DNA of 55,000 bases from Paulinella micropora (GCA_019918135.1 WBZZ01005871.1:207501-262500), one strand, 5' to 3'. Counted from the first letter of the stretch, positions 1 to 12,086 are shown. Notes: generated by a model from the letters alone, not told the origin. A program made the numbers and translations.

Positions 1-2390
1 TTACACATCAGAGATTCTGTTCGCGTTGTCCAAAGATCCAGAGTGTCTACGTGGTCTTCATGCGCTAATTATGCTCATTGCAAATGGAGATCTCACTCCA
101 CTCGAGCGCAACTTCCTATATGCTGCTCCTGTCATTGCGTCTAAGAAGTCACATCATGCCACTAGTACTGATCCTCCGAGGCCTACTAACACTGGCTCGC
201 CTCTAATCAAGGTTGCAACTATCGCAATGATGCACATCCAGTCTGACCTTCCTTCAGTCTTCAATCAAATCCAGTTTGGAGTTGGCTTTCCTGGAGGACC
301 TGAAGCAGCGCTACACCGAGCTAATGCTCACCTTTGGCGCTTCCCAGATCATGTGGTGTTAAGTGTGGACTTTGTCAATGCTTTTAATCTCCGTCATCGC
401 AGCAAGATTCTACAGTCTGTTCTTGATACCCCTCAGTTACGGCCGATTTGGAGAATCATTTTTCAGGCATACTCCCAACCTTCGCTCCTGCTTATTAGGC
501 AGGGTGGAACTGTTCTTGACTCCTTCCCTTCGTTATGCGGCGTCAAGCAAGGATGTGTGCTAGCTAGCATGCTATTTGCGCTAAGTGTCCAGAATATCTT
601 CGTCAACTCCTTAGTTGGAGATGCGACTGCTGTTGCGCTGATCGACGACTACAACCTTTTGGGATCGCCTGCTGATGTTGCGGCTAGCTACGCTAAGCTC
701 CGATATTTGCTTGCTCAAGACGATGGAGGGCTACAAGTTTCTGTCCCAAAGTTGAAACTCCTACTATCTCCTGGCATCCCACTTGCTTCCGTTCGCTACA
801 CGCCCCTTGCTCCTCTACGCATCCAGCTTGATAGCTCTCACATTTATCAAGGCTTTATGCCTACGCTAGGAGGTTGCATCTACTATCCTCACTCCCTCGA
901 TGCCGCTCGAAATATGGTCGCCAACCTTCAGCCTGACTCTATGCTGCCGCCTGGTCTCACCTCGGACGACGCTACTGTACTTGGTGTGTCGTCATGGGTG
1001 CTCAACAAAGCTGATTCCCATGCATCTGCAATGAGAACTCTCCTGCATCCTATGCTATCCACCGCGTCAGCCATCAGCATCCTCAATTGCTGTGTTCAAA
1101 AACGAATGGGCTATCTCTCACGTGTTCTACCGCCGCACTTAACTATGCGTGGACTTCAACACTTTGACTCTCTCACATATAGGTGCTTTGCTACTCGTCT
1201 GGGTTTATCCACCAGCACTCCATTGCCCCCCTTGGCACAATCGCTTTTACGCTTGCCAGGGCGCTATGGATCGCTGTCCACCATCTACTGCCATGCTTGC
1301 AGAGGCAGCTCACACCTCGCCCTTGTTACTGGCCGTCAGCACTGGAGCTGTGCCTCCGAATCAGAATCCCAGGCTGCGTCTTGATGATGCTGAAAATGTG
1401 CTTGCTCAGTGCTCAACGCAACTGCAACAGCGTGGAGTTAGCCAGGCGTCCATGATTTCTTTGCTTAGGCCCGGTGCTATCCCCCCTACGCAGCTACAAC
1501 GCAGGCTTTCTCATTCCATCTTCTCTACTCTGCGCAACAGACTGTTACAGGAAGGCCAAGCTCAATATGGTCCAGCCGTTCCTGCTCTCATGATTTCCGC
1601 AGAACAGGAAGGTGCCAGGGCGCTACCGTTCTCCACCATTCCATTCAATCCTGAGCTGTCTCTCACTGATGCTCAGATTGAGGCGGCCCTCCTTGTCAGA
1701 ACCCCGCAAATGCACATGCTGGACATACCCGCGTCAGGAGTGCAGTGTCCCTCTTGTCAACTGTTACTAACTCCTGTCTCTGATGCTCAGCATTTCTTCA
1801 CTCGTGTTTGTCCGCTTGCTGCAGGTGCAGTTATCTGCAGACACGATGCTTATGTCAAGATGCTAGCCACCTTCTTCCGTCGATGTGGTGCTGTGGTGGA
1901 AATTGAGCCGGATCATCTCAACTTTCATGACGACAGAAGAGATCGTCCTGATCTTCGTGTGTGGTGGCCGCCCGGCCGTATGGCCCCACCGAATGCGCTC
2001 CTTGATGTTAGCTTTGCCTCTCCCCTAGCTCAGGCTTATGTTCATGCTGCAGCTAACACTCCCCTTTTGGCTGCATCACAACGTGAGGTTCTCAAACATC
2101 GCATGTATGATGTACTCGCTACTGAGACCCATTCTTCGTTTGTTCCGTGGGTGTTGGAGCCTACTGGTGCCCTTGGCAAGGAAGCCCTGCGCTACCTTCA
2201 GAAAGTCCAAGTTTACTATGCCAGTCTTGTTCGGGGACTTCCTGCCTCCCAAGACTCGCTGGCTGATGCTATGCTAGATGACTTTCCCACCAACCCTCGT
2301 GGCCTTGTACCATACTTTCGAGCTATGTCTGCAGCTGTTACAGCGCGTGGAAATGCCATAATCCTTGACTTAGCAAAGAGGCGCCTTTGA
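1..2390 (+). pseudogene. Non-LTR retrotransposon ORF: reverse transcriptase plus restriction-like endonuclease (5' end outside window)
   Basis: Reverse-transcribes and inserts the element. The frame is already open at the window edge, so the N-terminus is missing. RT motifs are visible: palm A around SVDFVNAFN, motif B GVKQGCVLASMLF, and motif C as IDDY where FADD or YxDD is usual. The second frame (from about 1149) carries a zinc-knuckle-like CPSCQ...H...C segment, then RPDLRVWW and LLDVSF, which match the RPD and DV motifs of the C-terminal restriction-like endonuclease of R2/CRE/NeSL-type elements. The two parts lie in different frames; homologous sequence appears to switch near 1270-1290, so I read one protein with a frameshift. 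Family assignment rests on motifs read by eye. No APE-type endonuclease is visible, but its N-terminal location is outside the window. Confidence 0.75.
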
Positions 2391-2750
2391 GACTCACAAG
2401 AGCGCTTCTGCTAATTTCTTTCTCTCTTTTTTTTTTTCTTCCTTTCTACCTTCTTTCCTTGTTCCGCTTCTCTTCCTTTTGTACATAGTTTCCTTTTCAT
2501 TCTTTCTCTTTCAGTCTTCCTCTTTTTTTTACTGTCTCTTTCCTTTCCATCCTTTCTTTTTCTTCGTTTTCACTGTGTTTCTTTTGGTCCTTTCCTACTA
2601 TGTTTCTTTATCATTTTTTCCTCTCTATATTTTTCTCATAGTCTTCTTCTTTCCCTTTTCCCTGTGTCCCTGTTCTTTGTTGTCTTTCAGTCTCTCACTC
2701 GGTTTAACTAGCTTCTTTATTTTCTGTACAACTTGCTCCTTATTAAAACC
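2391..2750 (+). other. Pyrimidine-rich 3' tail of the non-LTR element
   Basis: About 340 bases almost free of purines on the plus strand follow the stop codon at 2388-2390 and run to the GAA array. No gene is seen; the long open frames across it come from the biased composition. It is probably the 3' untranslated region of the retrotransposon. Confidence 0.4.
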
Positions 2751-2888
2751 AGAAGAAGAAGAAGAAGAAGAAGAAGAAGAAGAAGAAGAAGAAGAAGAAG
2801 AAGAAGAAGAAGAAGAAGAAGAAGAAGAAGAAGAAGAAGAAGAAGAAGAAGAAGAAGAAGAAGAAGAAGAAGCAGCAGCAGCAGCAGC
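2751..2888. repeat. (GAA)n microsatellite ending in (GCA)n
   Basis: Near-perfect AGA/GAA trinucleotide array with a short GCA run at its right end, directly after the retrotransposon tail. It may be the insertion target or the tail of that element. The polyE, polyR and polyL frames across it are not genes. Confidence 0.95.
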
Positions 2889-5253
2889 TCGACATTGAAT
2901 AAAGAAACCACATTTCTAACCACATTTCTCCGGTCAGAAATTAAAACCAGAAAGTTGTGTTACACTCTGTTCACACAAACACTATTTTGCTACCCTCTTC
3001 CTATGCTTGCATTCCCCTCCAGGTTGTTCCCTAATAAGGACGAACCTGGTTCGGGGTTTCTATTTGCACTACCACTGCCTAGATTCTGCCTATTTCTATC
3101 CTATCTAGACTCGAAATAAATTCGTTACGGATACACCCAATAACTAGAATAACCATGTTTCATACATAATAATACACACCGAACCATATGCAAATCACCT
3201 CACATATATATACAGAGTACAACGGGTATTCCTGGTGCGTTCCCAGTTGCGCCACACTTAACGAGATAAACAGAATAATATGATAAAAAACATATTCATA
3301 TAATAAGTAGGTCCGACCTTCCATCATATGATACAACACAATCTACCCTACTAACACAACCCACCAAGGCGAGAAGTCACCCAACGCAAGGAAGCAACAC
3401 ACACATACATTGTATCAAGCATAAACACGTACAGCACACAACATACATCCCTCAACAACACCCCACGGCCGGATGCAGACGGCAAAACTCACCAACGCAT
3501 GCACACGTTAGCTAAGCTACACAGAATGAGCGTCATATAGCCCAGCTCCTTCCCAAACAAACAACCAACATACTGTCAACCTCATTCAAAATGATATCAT
3601 CACATAATACAAACGTATCAGCCTGTGATGACCATCACAATCTAAGTATGCACAACAACTACCAGACACTCAGTCAAGACATACCATTCCCACAACATCT
3701 CATTGAACAACCACATATTACCCACACTGAAAATGACTAAATACACGAAGTGGACGAATCAATACATCCACAGCACTACTTCACGTTAAGTCATCGATCA
3801 ATACGCATAACGTGTGCAACACAGAGTAACACACACTCGTAAGGAACGCATAAGGGAATTGTACTAACTTCCTTCACAAGACATCCAAATCAACATAATT
3901 CAACCCACAGCAGCACCTGACACTAACAAACATCCACTCAGCTTATAAAGACACTCCCCATACAGATATGATCGTCACCTTCCCAAACCACTCCCACTCA
4001 CTCACCACAATAAAACCACCTGTACACAACTGTATGACCTCAAACGCACACGCTGCTAGTGATCATTCATAATACAGACACTCCAATCCCTGTTATAACA
4101 CATTAAGCTTCCACAATACACACTCTCAGAGGTAGCATTTTGGCCACGTGTCCAAGGCTTAGAGTTGAGACTGCGTCCACACAGACAGGTATAGCACTGC
4201 TTTATCTGATCCCCCTATGTAACATGTCTATGTGCAGGGCCCTTCAAAGTGTTCAGACGCGCAAACACATTGAGTATGAATTATTGAACCGCCTTTCCTG
4301 ATGCGTAGCAAGGCATTAGTAAAGTAATACAAATAATCATCACACCCATGCAGTAACGTTACGAACTCATATTAATCATTGCTTCAAACATTCACAATTA
4401 TCTAAATTAAGAACCGAAACCACCCCCCAGGGTCAGAAAGTTATACTTATCATAAAATCTGCACCTTGTTCCAATTTTTTTTTTAATTAATCTCTCCATC
4501 CTTATTTTCGACGCAACGCCAGTCGTCATGCAACACAACTCTTACCGATACTCCAACCCGCACCCTTCTCCTTTCTTTCCTCAAAATACATGAATCAGCA
4601 CCTTCTCCTAATTAAATTTTTTATCCCACGCAGCAACTTGCAACAAATCACTGTCTTATTAGATCCCATATCTATGTCTCATTTTCTCTCCACAGATCCG
4701 CCCGTCCCGTATCACACTTACAAGTAATCAAGTTACGCTACAAAACTTTACTGCATAACTAAAGGGTGGGTGGGTGGGGATAAAAAGTCCAAAAATAAGA
4801 ATCTCTCTTCTTGTGTTCGAGGAACTTGCGAAAGTGACGAGAACACTAGGTACATAAAGTCACATGTTTTATTACTTGCGCGACACATGTCGCAACTTTT
4901 CTAGTTGTTCTTGTAGCATCATTTAGTTCTGATATCTTCAAATGGCTAGAAATGAGCTCATTCCAGAATTTCTTAATTTGATTTTAGGCCTGATGGGCCA
5001 AATTGGACCAAAACTTGTAATATTAATGGCAATCATTCATAGTCAGTTCTACCATATCAAACATGTTTGTGAAAACGGCTTCAAATGCTGAAATTCAGGC
5101 ATTTACAATGTTCCGGCTTTTTCTCGTCCGAGGTCGCAAAATAGGTGAAGTACGGTTTCTACAAGCAAAAGACCCACGGGTCCGACCGGATCTTTCTACT
5201 AGCTATAGTAAGAGCAGACTTGGAGGTGTCTTCCGCCTGGAGAGCACACGAGG
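2889..5253. other. Gene-free stretch, partly G-poor on the plus strand
   Basis: I see no convincing coding region, splice pattern or RNA gene here. From about 3120 to 4130 the plus strand is rich in A and C and poor in G. A G-run-rich segment with four GGGTG-like units lies near 4766-4780. Confidence 0.5.
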
Positions 5254-5319
5254 GCACGACGAATAAGATTTCGAGCGAAAAAGAGCGGAACGCGACGCGA
5301 GGTCTCTTATTCGTCGTGC
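5254..5319. repeat. 15-bp perfect inverted repeat (hairpin)
   Basis: The arms gcacgacgaataaga (5254-5268) and its exact reverse complement (5305-5319) are separated by 36 bases rich in CG. It could be a small MITE-like remnant or a fold-back. Confidence 0.6.
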
Positions 5320-5385
5320 GTCAAAGGTCATTTTAATCAACCATTAAGTGGGTGCATCCTGGCTCGCGCTGGAGCGACGATTTTA

Positions 5386-5823
5386 TTTTTTGATAACATA
5401 ACTAAATCACTTCCCGATAAGATTTAACATCCGTACCTTGATGTATCGATAGAGCGGCATGTCTTGAAATAGTAATATCCAACTTATTTGTAGTACTAGG
5501 CTACGTTGAGAAAAGATGATTTTATTCAGTTTGAAAAACACTGCTGTACACTGCCACATTTGTGGCGATGACTATAGCTAGGATCCTCGCGGCCGTTCAA
5601 TTGGCACCTATTTTTGATAACATAACTAAGTCTACGGTCACTTCCCGCCTGATATGAACGTGACTTGAGATTTACCTTAGTACCTTGACGTATCGATATT
5701 AATAGACTTCACTGAGCATGTCTTGAAATATTAATATCAAGCGGATGCTTATTTCAGTATTATTACGTTGAGAAATGATGATGTTATTCAGTTTGAAAAA
5801 CACTGCAACATTTGTAGCAATGA
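5386..5823. repeat. Imperfect tandem duplication (two units of about 190-215 bp)
   Basis: Unit 1 (5386-5571) and unit 2 (5611-5823) share in order tttttgataacataacta, acttcccg, taccttga.gtatcgat, catgtcttgaaata, acgttgagaaa.gatgat and attcagtttgaaaaacactg, with small indels. No coding content is seen. Confidence 0.7.
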
Positions 5824-6612
5824 TCCACAAGTGTGGTGGCGCTCGCCCAACTAAGGGATAAAGTTATTACCTACCCTGGTTCTCAATATTAATACAAGTG
5901 TAACTTAATAATATTATTACACTGATGCTACTGTTGAATTGCACTAATTTGACTTATGATTCTGATTGTCAATGTGAATTTGATTGTTGACTTTGATACT
6001 TATTAATAATATCCTAAGCTGTATTAGTAATACTTCCTGGCTCCGGCAACAAATTTTCATAGCATGATTACTTTCCAGAGCATTTTCCACTTGACAGTGA
6101 TCAACCTCAAAATTTTGTTTAAAATATCTTTACTTTTCACTGAAATTTTTTTAGCTACCTCATTCTTTGACCTCATTTTTATCAAGATCTCCTGGAACTA
6201 TGTTGTTTGTTCTTTCTTTTCTTTCGGACTGACGGACCGGGGGGGGGGGGGGGGTGGGGCGGGGTGCTACAGCAGACTAACAGACTTACCTGCATGCTGC
6301 GTCTCGTCTTGTGCCACCGGTAGTCGTGGTCTCCGACGTCAGCCATAACCTAAATTGAGTAGCGGGAGGGACAGGGCGCGAACCATACGATGGAAGGAGT
6401 AGCTGTAGCGGGGTATTTGCAAAGCCTAGCACATTTGACAAACAAAATTAAGAACAATACACTGTGACAGAACATGCTTTTTTCTTCAGATACTTGCAGT
6501 CCGCAGCGGCGTGAGTGTGCGCGCCAGAGGGAGATGCACTAGCTCTGACGGAAGATAGCACAAGCAGGAGGCAGGCACCATCGGCCGGTAAAGTTCATTT
6601 TCATTAAAGGTC
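5824..6612. other. Gene-free flank with a poly-G tract
   Basis: No gene is supported. A run of about 17 G with further G-rich sequence lies at 6240-6262. The left end of element 1 should fall near the right edge of this stretch, but I could not find an AGTAG terminus or a terminal stem-loop. Confidence 0.4.
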
Positions 6613-6639
6613 AAGTATTACTTTAGCCTTTCGCTCTCT

Positions 6640-7618
6640 TCAACTCGTCCTGACATTCTCTGGTTGAATGTCCTCCCGTTTCAACAATTCTTTAGTTTTC
6701 TTTTCTTTAATAACTTCTTTAGTTTGCTCCTTCATATCTTTTTCTTCGTCAATCGGTTTAATACAATCAGTTTTTAATAAATCTCGCGGACTTACTAAAT
6801 CGTCATGATTTAATATTAATTTAAACCCCTTCCGACCCTTGACTTTATAAATAATTTTACTGAAAGTCTTCCCACCTTTGGAGAAAACATTTCTTTTGTT
6901 TTCTTTTCTTACACGATCGCCAACATTGAATTCATTTATTAAATGATCACGAGTTATTTTCTGGGTATTTTTGTCTCTCCCGAAAAACACTTCCGCCGGT
7001 TTAGCCTGAATTCCTCTATGTAGTTTATGATTATAAGCATCTACTACGTCCTGAATATAACTAACCCAATCAAAATTACGATTAGTTTCAAATAAAAGGT
7101 CAAGCCATCTCCTAATACTTCGTATCACTCTATCAGCAACCGCAAGTGCTCTATGGTCGCCAACTTCAACGACATCGTGTTTAATTCCATTTTCAATAAA
7201 ATATTCTCGGGTCGCTCCCTTATATTCTCCCCCGCTGTCGGTAGTAATTGATTTTGGTTTATATTTGATTGATTTCAAAGCGTAATAAACTTCTTTTGCT
7301 CTTTTTTTTTAATGGAATAATTATTAAATATCTGCTATGACAATCAATCCAAACAAGCATCCAAGCATTGCCCTTATTTCCTTTCTTATCTTTTATCTTA
7401 CTCATATCTGCTAAGTCAAGAAAGACTTGGTCTAATGGTTTATCAACCCATAGCGTGTTCAATATTTTCGAGTTCTATTTCTGCTGGTGTATTTCAAGGG
7501 CTTCTTCTTCTTTTGTTTTAACTACTTCTCCTGTAGGTGTGTCTTCTAATTGACTATCAGCATTCTGTGTATTAATGATTATATGTTTATGGTCAAGTTG
7601 ACGATTTTCTAAATTCAT
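6640..7618 (-). pseudogene. Retroviral-type (rve) integrase of element 1, frameshifted
   Basis: Would insert element DNA. Read on the minus strand, an N-terminal part starts at 7618 and hits a stop near 7480. The catalytic core follows in two frames (7259-7462 and 6640-7278): first Asp in WIDCHSR, second Asp in TTDSGGEY, and the position of the usual Glu occupied by Asp in LAVADRVIRS, 34 residues after the second. A basic SH3-like C-terminal segment (YKVKGRKGFKLI..) follows. The homologue in element 2 (48150-49080) is also broken. The family is clear; this copy is inactive. Confidence 0.88.
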
Positions 7619-7685
7619 ACTCTCGCTGTCGCTCTCGTATGTTTTAGAAAATCGTATATATCTAACTATTTATTTTTTTACGATT

Positions 7686-7738
7686 TTTTAGAATAAGAGA
7701 GAAATCTGTCAAAGACAGATAGAGGCGCGATTCTAAAA
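7686..7738. repeat. Intergenic palindrome, family B (TTTTAGAA...TTCTAAAA)
   Basis: Imperfect hairpin with outer arms TTTTAGAA/TTCTAAAA and inner arms ATCTGTC/GACAGAT. The same design is at 17930-17980 and 22571-22626 in element 1; none is seen at matching places in element 2. Confidence 0.75.
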
Positions 7739-7741
7739 TAT

Positions 7742-8259
7742 CTAGAATTTCAAGAAATATTTTTCAATATCATTGATTTTTTCTTTCTTATTTGTCTTTT
7801 CAGATTGATTATAAACATTAACAGATATGTTTGATTTCTTTCCTCTTCCTTTCTTAGGCTTTGGTTCTTCCTCACTACTCTCGATTTCACTTTCTTCACT
7901 CTCCTCAGGCTCTGGCTCTGGTTTCTTGCTCTTCTTCTTTTCTCTCTTAGTTTCCGCTTTTGCTCTTTTGATTTTCATTTTAGCCATCTTTTCTGCTATC
8001 AAGTCTGTGAAATCAACCTCATCCTCACTCTCACTCTGCTCTTGTGAGATATCATCATCTTGTTCATTAATAATATTTAGCCAATTTCTTTTCTTCAATT
8101 TGTTCTATTCGTTCCGTATCATCGTCTTCTTGCTTTACAGCATTTCGGTATTGTGCCAAACCATTTTTAGCATGTTCCATCTTTCGTTGTTTCGCTTTCG
8201 CTTTTATTCCTTCCACAGCACTACTCTAATTCTTACGACTTGCTTCTGGACTCGGCATA
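7742..8259 (-). pseudogene. Charged coiled protein of element 1 (homologue at 46915-47435)
   Basis: Product unknown. From the start at 8259 the frame is broken by a TAG where element 2 has TGG, and again near 8100. The remaining 7742-8098 frame is rich in Lys, Glu and Ser, with a long acidic EESEE-type tract and a basic KKGRGKK segment near the C-terminus, so a flexible nucleic-acid-binding or scaffold role is possible but unproven. It is divergent from the fibre gene that starts at 8321. Confidence 0.65.
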
Positions 8260-8320
8260 TTACTAAGATTTATATATTTTAGTATTTTTAATAATTAATT
8301 ATTTAATAAATATATATAAT

Positions 8321-8607
8321 ATGTCGAACTTCAAGTCGCTCTTACGCTTGAATGATATCGCCACAGACAGCCTATCAATCGCAAACTTAGACCTAACCAA
8401 TACCAACATAGTTGGCTTAATACAGACAGAGTGCCAGAAGATGCCGAACCGATAAATCTTTATAATACTGACGGGCGATTTGATACACGACTGGCTTTAA
8501 AATCAACAACTGACCTAAAAGAAGGTCTTAATTATTATTGGACTGATAACCGTTTTGATGGTCGGCTCGCTTTAAAATCAACAACAGACCTAAAAGAAGG
8601 ACTTAAT
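8321..8607 (+). pseudogene. Tail-fibre-like gene of element 1, 5' part (cut by copia)
   Basis: Starts at an ATG directly behind a TATATAAT box (atatataatATG). The first 40 residues match the element 2 fibre start; a one-base loss near 8420 shifts the frame. From 8431 the frame carries phage-fibre-style units of the form TDNRFDxRLALKSTTDLKEG. The gene is interrupted at 8607 by the copia element, whose 5-bp target duplication ttaat flanks the insertion, and resumes at 14718. Confidence 0.8.
8603..8607. repeat. Copia target-site duplication, left copy (ttaat)
   Basis: Five bases repeated at 14718-14722 on the other side of the copia element. Skipping the insertion and one copy restores the spacing of the fibre repeat, as judged against element 2. 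Confidence 0.85.
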
Positions 8608-8900
8608 CAATGTAACAAAATCCACCAGCTTATTAAGCGTAGAGGTCAGGTCCTAGACCGGAGCACTTGGTGACTTGCTAGATTTGGCAAATCTGAAGAA
8701 CTGTGATACTAGAACTGATTGAGGTAACTAGGCGCGCGCCAAACCGCGTGTATGACCTGATCACTGTAATTACGAGTGTCAGAACTAACAACAAATAAAT
8801 CATGTGTCGGTCCGTCTAATCATTAATAATACCTCAATGTTATCAATACGGTCTATCGAATTATCAATACAATCTAACCGTCATCCAAATTGGTATAAAG
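8608..8900 (-). repeat. Copia 3' LTR (293 bp)
   Basis: Its right 117 bases (8784-8900) repeat directly at 14601-14717. Its left 178 bases (8608-8785) repeat in inverted form at 14250-14429. It lies immediately beside the polypurine tract and its outer end abuts the target duplication. The termini are not the canonical TG..CA. Confidence 0.85.
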
Positions 8901-8910
8901 CTCCCCCTAA
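8901..8910 (-). other. Polypurine tract of copia
   Basis: On the minus strand this reads ttagggggag and ends exactly where the 3' LTR begins, as expected for the plus-strand primer of an LTR retrotransposon. Confidence 0.75.
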
Positions 8911-8999
8911 TTCGATATGAGTATGAATATAACATTGGCACATATTGTTACACTATAACTCACATAGGAGCACAGTCAAGTCTTTGACTACCAATGTCA

Positions 9000-10385
9000 C
9001 TACTTCGCGAAGCCCGACAACCGATCAGCACCCAGTTTGAAGGCAGATGGACTAGGAATGCACTTTGACAAAATGTCGGCTCGGTTATCCCCCGACGCCA
9101 CCCATCTGAGCACTATCTCCCCCTTCCCTATCGATTCGGTAATATGGTGATATCGCAGAGCAATATGACGCAACTTTTTCCCAGACACCGCCTTTGGTGC
9201 CGACAACCACACCGCCTGATTGTCCACTCGGATTACGGGCGCCGACTACAACTCCGCCTTCAATCCATTCCTCTCCGACCATGGCAGCGACATCACTACG
9301 TTCTTACACGCCATCGCATCATGAATCACCTCTGACAGCCCATACGTCTCACTTTCTTGAGTTCCAGTGGCCAGGTGCTTCTGTGTACTCGCCCTCACCG
9401 TAATGGGGCCATTGGCCAAAAACACACACCCACCCGTTCGCGAGTACATCTTTGCGCCATGACCCAACGACGAATCCGCATCAGCCTCAATGACCCTGTT
9501 GCTATTCGAAGAATACTTTACCCCAAGATGCATAACGTGCACAAAATACTTCATGATTTGTTCAGCAGCACAATAATCGAACTTGTCCTTGTCCGACTGA
9601 TGCTCGGTAATAACGCTCACCGGCAAGACCGACTCCGGCACACTTGCCTTCAAATAGATATAGCTGCCCACAATCTCCTGAAGGCTATACGCCAACATGG
9701 CCGGTTCCATCTTTGAACCTGCTGGCAGCCATGGAGTACGCGCAGGCGTCCACTCCCTCCCATCACTCCTCTTGAACCGATGCATCAACGTGGCGATGTA
9801 CGCAGTTTGAAGGATCGTAATGCTATACACCTCCCCCACTCTTTCAATTTTGAACGACAAGGAGACGAACTCCTTCAAGGGCCCCAAGTCCTTGACGTTG
9901 CCCCATTCCTCATTCAACCTTTTTATGTACGCATTGCGACTCTCCCCCGAACTCGCAGCATGAATGCTATCATCAACGTGGTACGTTAGAGTCTCAGTCT
10001 TGCCCGTCACCACGTCAACTCTGCCAAATAGCGTCGGCTCAATTACACTCTGAGCAAAGCCAAGCTTCTTCTGTGTCGGCACTACCCTTTTGTACCAATA
10101 GACATGCCCCGACTGTTTCAACCCATTGACCCCCCCGGTCGCTAAGTACAGTGTAGTCGGCGCAGCATAACCCTTCGGGGGTTGCAACCAAACACCTTGA
10201 TCCAACTTGACATTTGGAAAAGCACTCTCCTCATCACTGCCAAACAACTCAGTGCCCTGCAGCACTGCCAACGCACACGTCATCCACACCAACTCAATCC
10301 TGCTTGTCGGTATGTCCACCGCATCGTATTGCCACCTCGGTTGAGCACAGCCAATGCCTGCCAGCCTCGACTTTCTTTCTATCAC
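9000..10385 (-). pseudogene. Copia reverse transcriptase and RNase H
   Basis: RVT_2-type reverse transcriptase. The 9246-10385 frame shows SDEESAFPNV near the N-terminus, NGLKQSGHVYWY (copia LxGLKQSPRxW) and the catalytic YHVDD (usual YVDD). The RNase H part, with RASTQKHLATGTQESETYG-like sequence, runs to about 9250 and continues in another frame to 9000 (DNQAVWLSAP and RWVASGDNRADILSK, the copia NRADILTK motif). The gene is frameshifted between the two frames. Family assignment is secure by motif; activity is lost in this copy. Confidence 0.9.
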
Positions 10386-11396
10386 CTCTCCCCTGATTCG
10401 TTCCTCTTCTCAAAGTCAGCGAATCGCATTGGCACTGCAGGCTCACCAGGCGGCTTCTCACTGACATGCCTCTCCTCGATCGCCCCCAATCGCAAATGCT
10501 TATCTATATCTGCAAACCTTGCGTCATTGAACTTTCCTGACTCCGTTGCCGAACGATAGGGAACCGGTGTTGTTACGAGAAATGCACCAGAACGGAAATT
10601 GCTAGCCCTTGTTGCTTTCTATTTCTCGGCTGATCGGTAATGTTCGACGTATCAATTGTATTGCCTGTCCATCTAACAGGCACACCCCTCGCATCCCTAC
10701 GACCCACTGCTTCATAGGCCTCGGAGTTCCTCACAGGTTGCCCACGAACCAATCTCTCACCACTCTGCCTGGACACAACTCCTGCACCCTCACCAACACG
10801 TCTTTCCAAAGCAATTGTTGCAGAAGTGTCGAAGCTCGGTGCCTCCTCGTTGTCGACCAACCTCACAGCACCTTCGTCGCTCTGTTGGTCTTGCTCAACA
10901 CCCTTACCGTTGCTTCCAGCAATTGAGCTCTCATTTCCAGTCACTGGGACGGCACCCAGCGCCACTTCTGGCAACCCACTAATGACTTGCCACTCGTCCT
11001 TGGTGAAAAATGTACCGGGTGTACCGTCACTTTTTCCCACAAACTCCTGTCGAACTTTTTCAGAAGTGTGAAAGGCATGCTGGTACGACGACGCCGTTCT
11101 CCCTTTTCGATACAAAGTAGGCCACGCATGCACCGTAGGCTCCTTCACCGCCACATCAGCTGATGTCTTGATCTTTCCCTCGTAGTAGCTCCACACGACA
11201 TATGCCGACTGCTCCACATTGACTCCCAGAAACACACCAGGCTCCCTTTCTCCTCTCCCTTCTTGCCCCCTTTATAGATTACACAGAGGCATCCAAATGG
11301 GTAGAGAATCGAATAATGTGGCGGCGGCCTCTTGTAGAAAGCTTCATGCCTCAACATCTTGTCTCCAGCACGCCCTTGCATGTTGAGGAGAAACAC
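10386..11396 (-). pseudogene. Copia integrase C-terminal region and linker to RT
   Basis: Fragments in several frames. Around 11280-11396 the segment YKRPPPHYSILYPFGCLCVIY corresponds to the conserved copia post-integrase block (gkkPs..hLrvFGc..y). The 10573-11235 frame continues with the typical block beginning FLGVN and then a low-complexity acidic linker. Several frameshifts are present. It sits between the integrase core and the RT. Confidence 0.7.
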
Positions 11397-11410
11397 AGAG
11401 TAGTTAACCG

Positions 11411-12086
11411 CTAAAGGTAGGAAGGCACAGATCGTGCAACCAGCAACGTAGCCGCAAGATTAAACACAATCTTTATCGCAGCTTCCGCGTACGCATCCTT
11501 ATTAGGATCCGCACGAACCGGCAAGTGTCGCTCCACACCCGTTTTCCGCAAGTGATCGTTGATGTAGGTCGCCACCCATTCTTTGTCCGTCCGGAATTTC
11601 TTCATCACATTGCCCGTCTGCGTACGAGGCCATGCCTGCAGCTCTTCCACTTGTCTTAGCGTCCCCTCTTGCTCCCTTGTCCGTACCCAAAAGTTCTTGA
11701 TATATCCAGAGACGTTGTCGACAAACATATTGCAATACGGTATCCCTCCATACATAGGAAACGCAATCTTGCCAGTCCCGTCTTGTAGGCCCCGAGATCC
11801 CAACCAGCTCCAGGTTCTCGTCCTGCTTGTCCCGTAACATCCTGCCATCAGGAACAAGGTGACGGGTTGTACCGCAGTCCAAGAACACCTCGGTCTCCAC
11901 CCTTACTCCCCCGTCCCCTTCAAACGCCATAAGCCCCGTAGGTCGCCCATGGGAACCGCCATCCGCATCCGAACCAGCCTCCACCCCATTAGGTCCATCC
12001 TCATCCTCCAACTCGTCCCGTTGCCGAAGCTCCAGATATCTTCCCCAGCTTGCTGTACCCCATGGAGCGGCGACCCCAACGACCAC
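11411..12086 (-). pseudogene. Copia aspartic protease and integrase core
   Basis: The 11502-12086 frame contains VFLDCGTTRHLVPDG, the copia protease active-site block (normally DSGAT.H); Cys replaces Ser. After a frameshift near 11800, the 11411-11857 frame carries the integrase core: FVDNVSGYIKNFWVR with the first catalytic Asp, KKFRTDKEWV with the second, and DAYAEAAIKI with the Glu. It lies upstream of RT on the same strand, as in copia. Confidence 0.82.

Noticed and set aside
2479..3119. Open frames with long polyE, polyR, polyL and polyF runs
   Set aside because: They are translations of the pyrimidine tract and (GAA)n array; no domain or codon pattern.
5063..6348. Several ORFs of 60-94 codons in the left flank
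   Set aside because: No homology in the window, no start context, composition like intergenic sequence; one crosses a poly-G tract.
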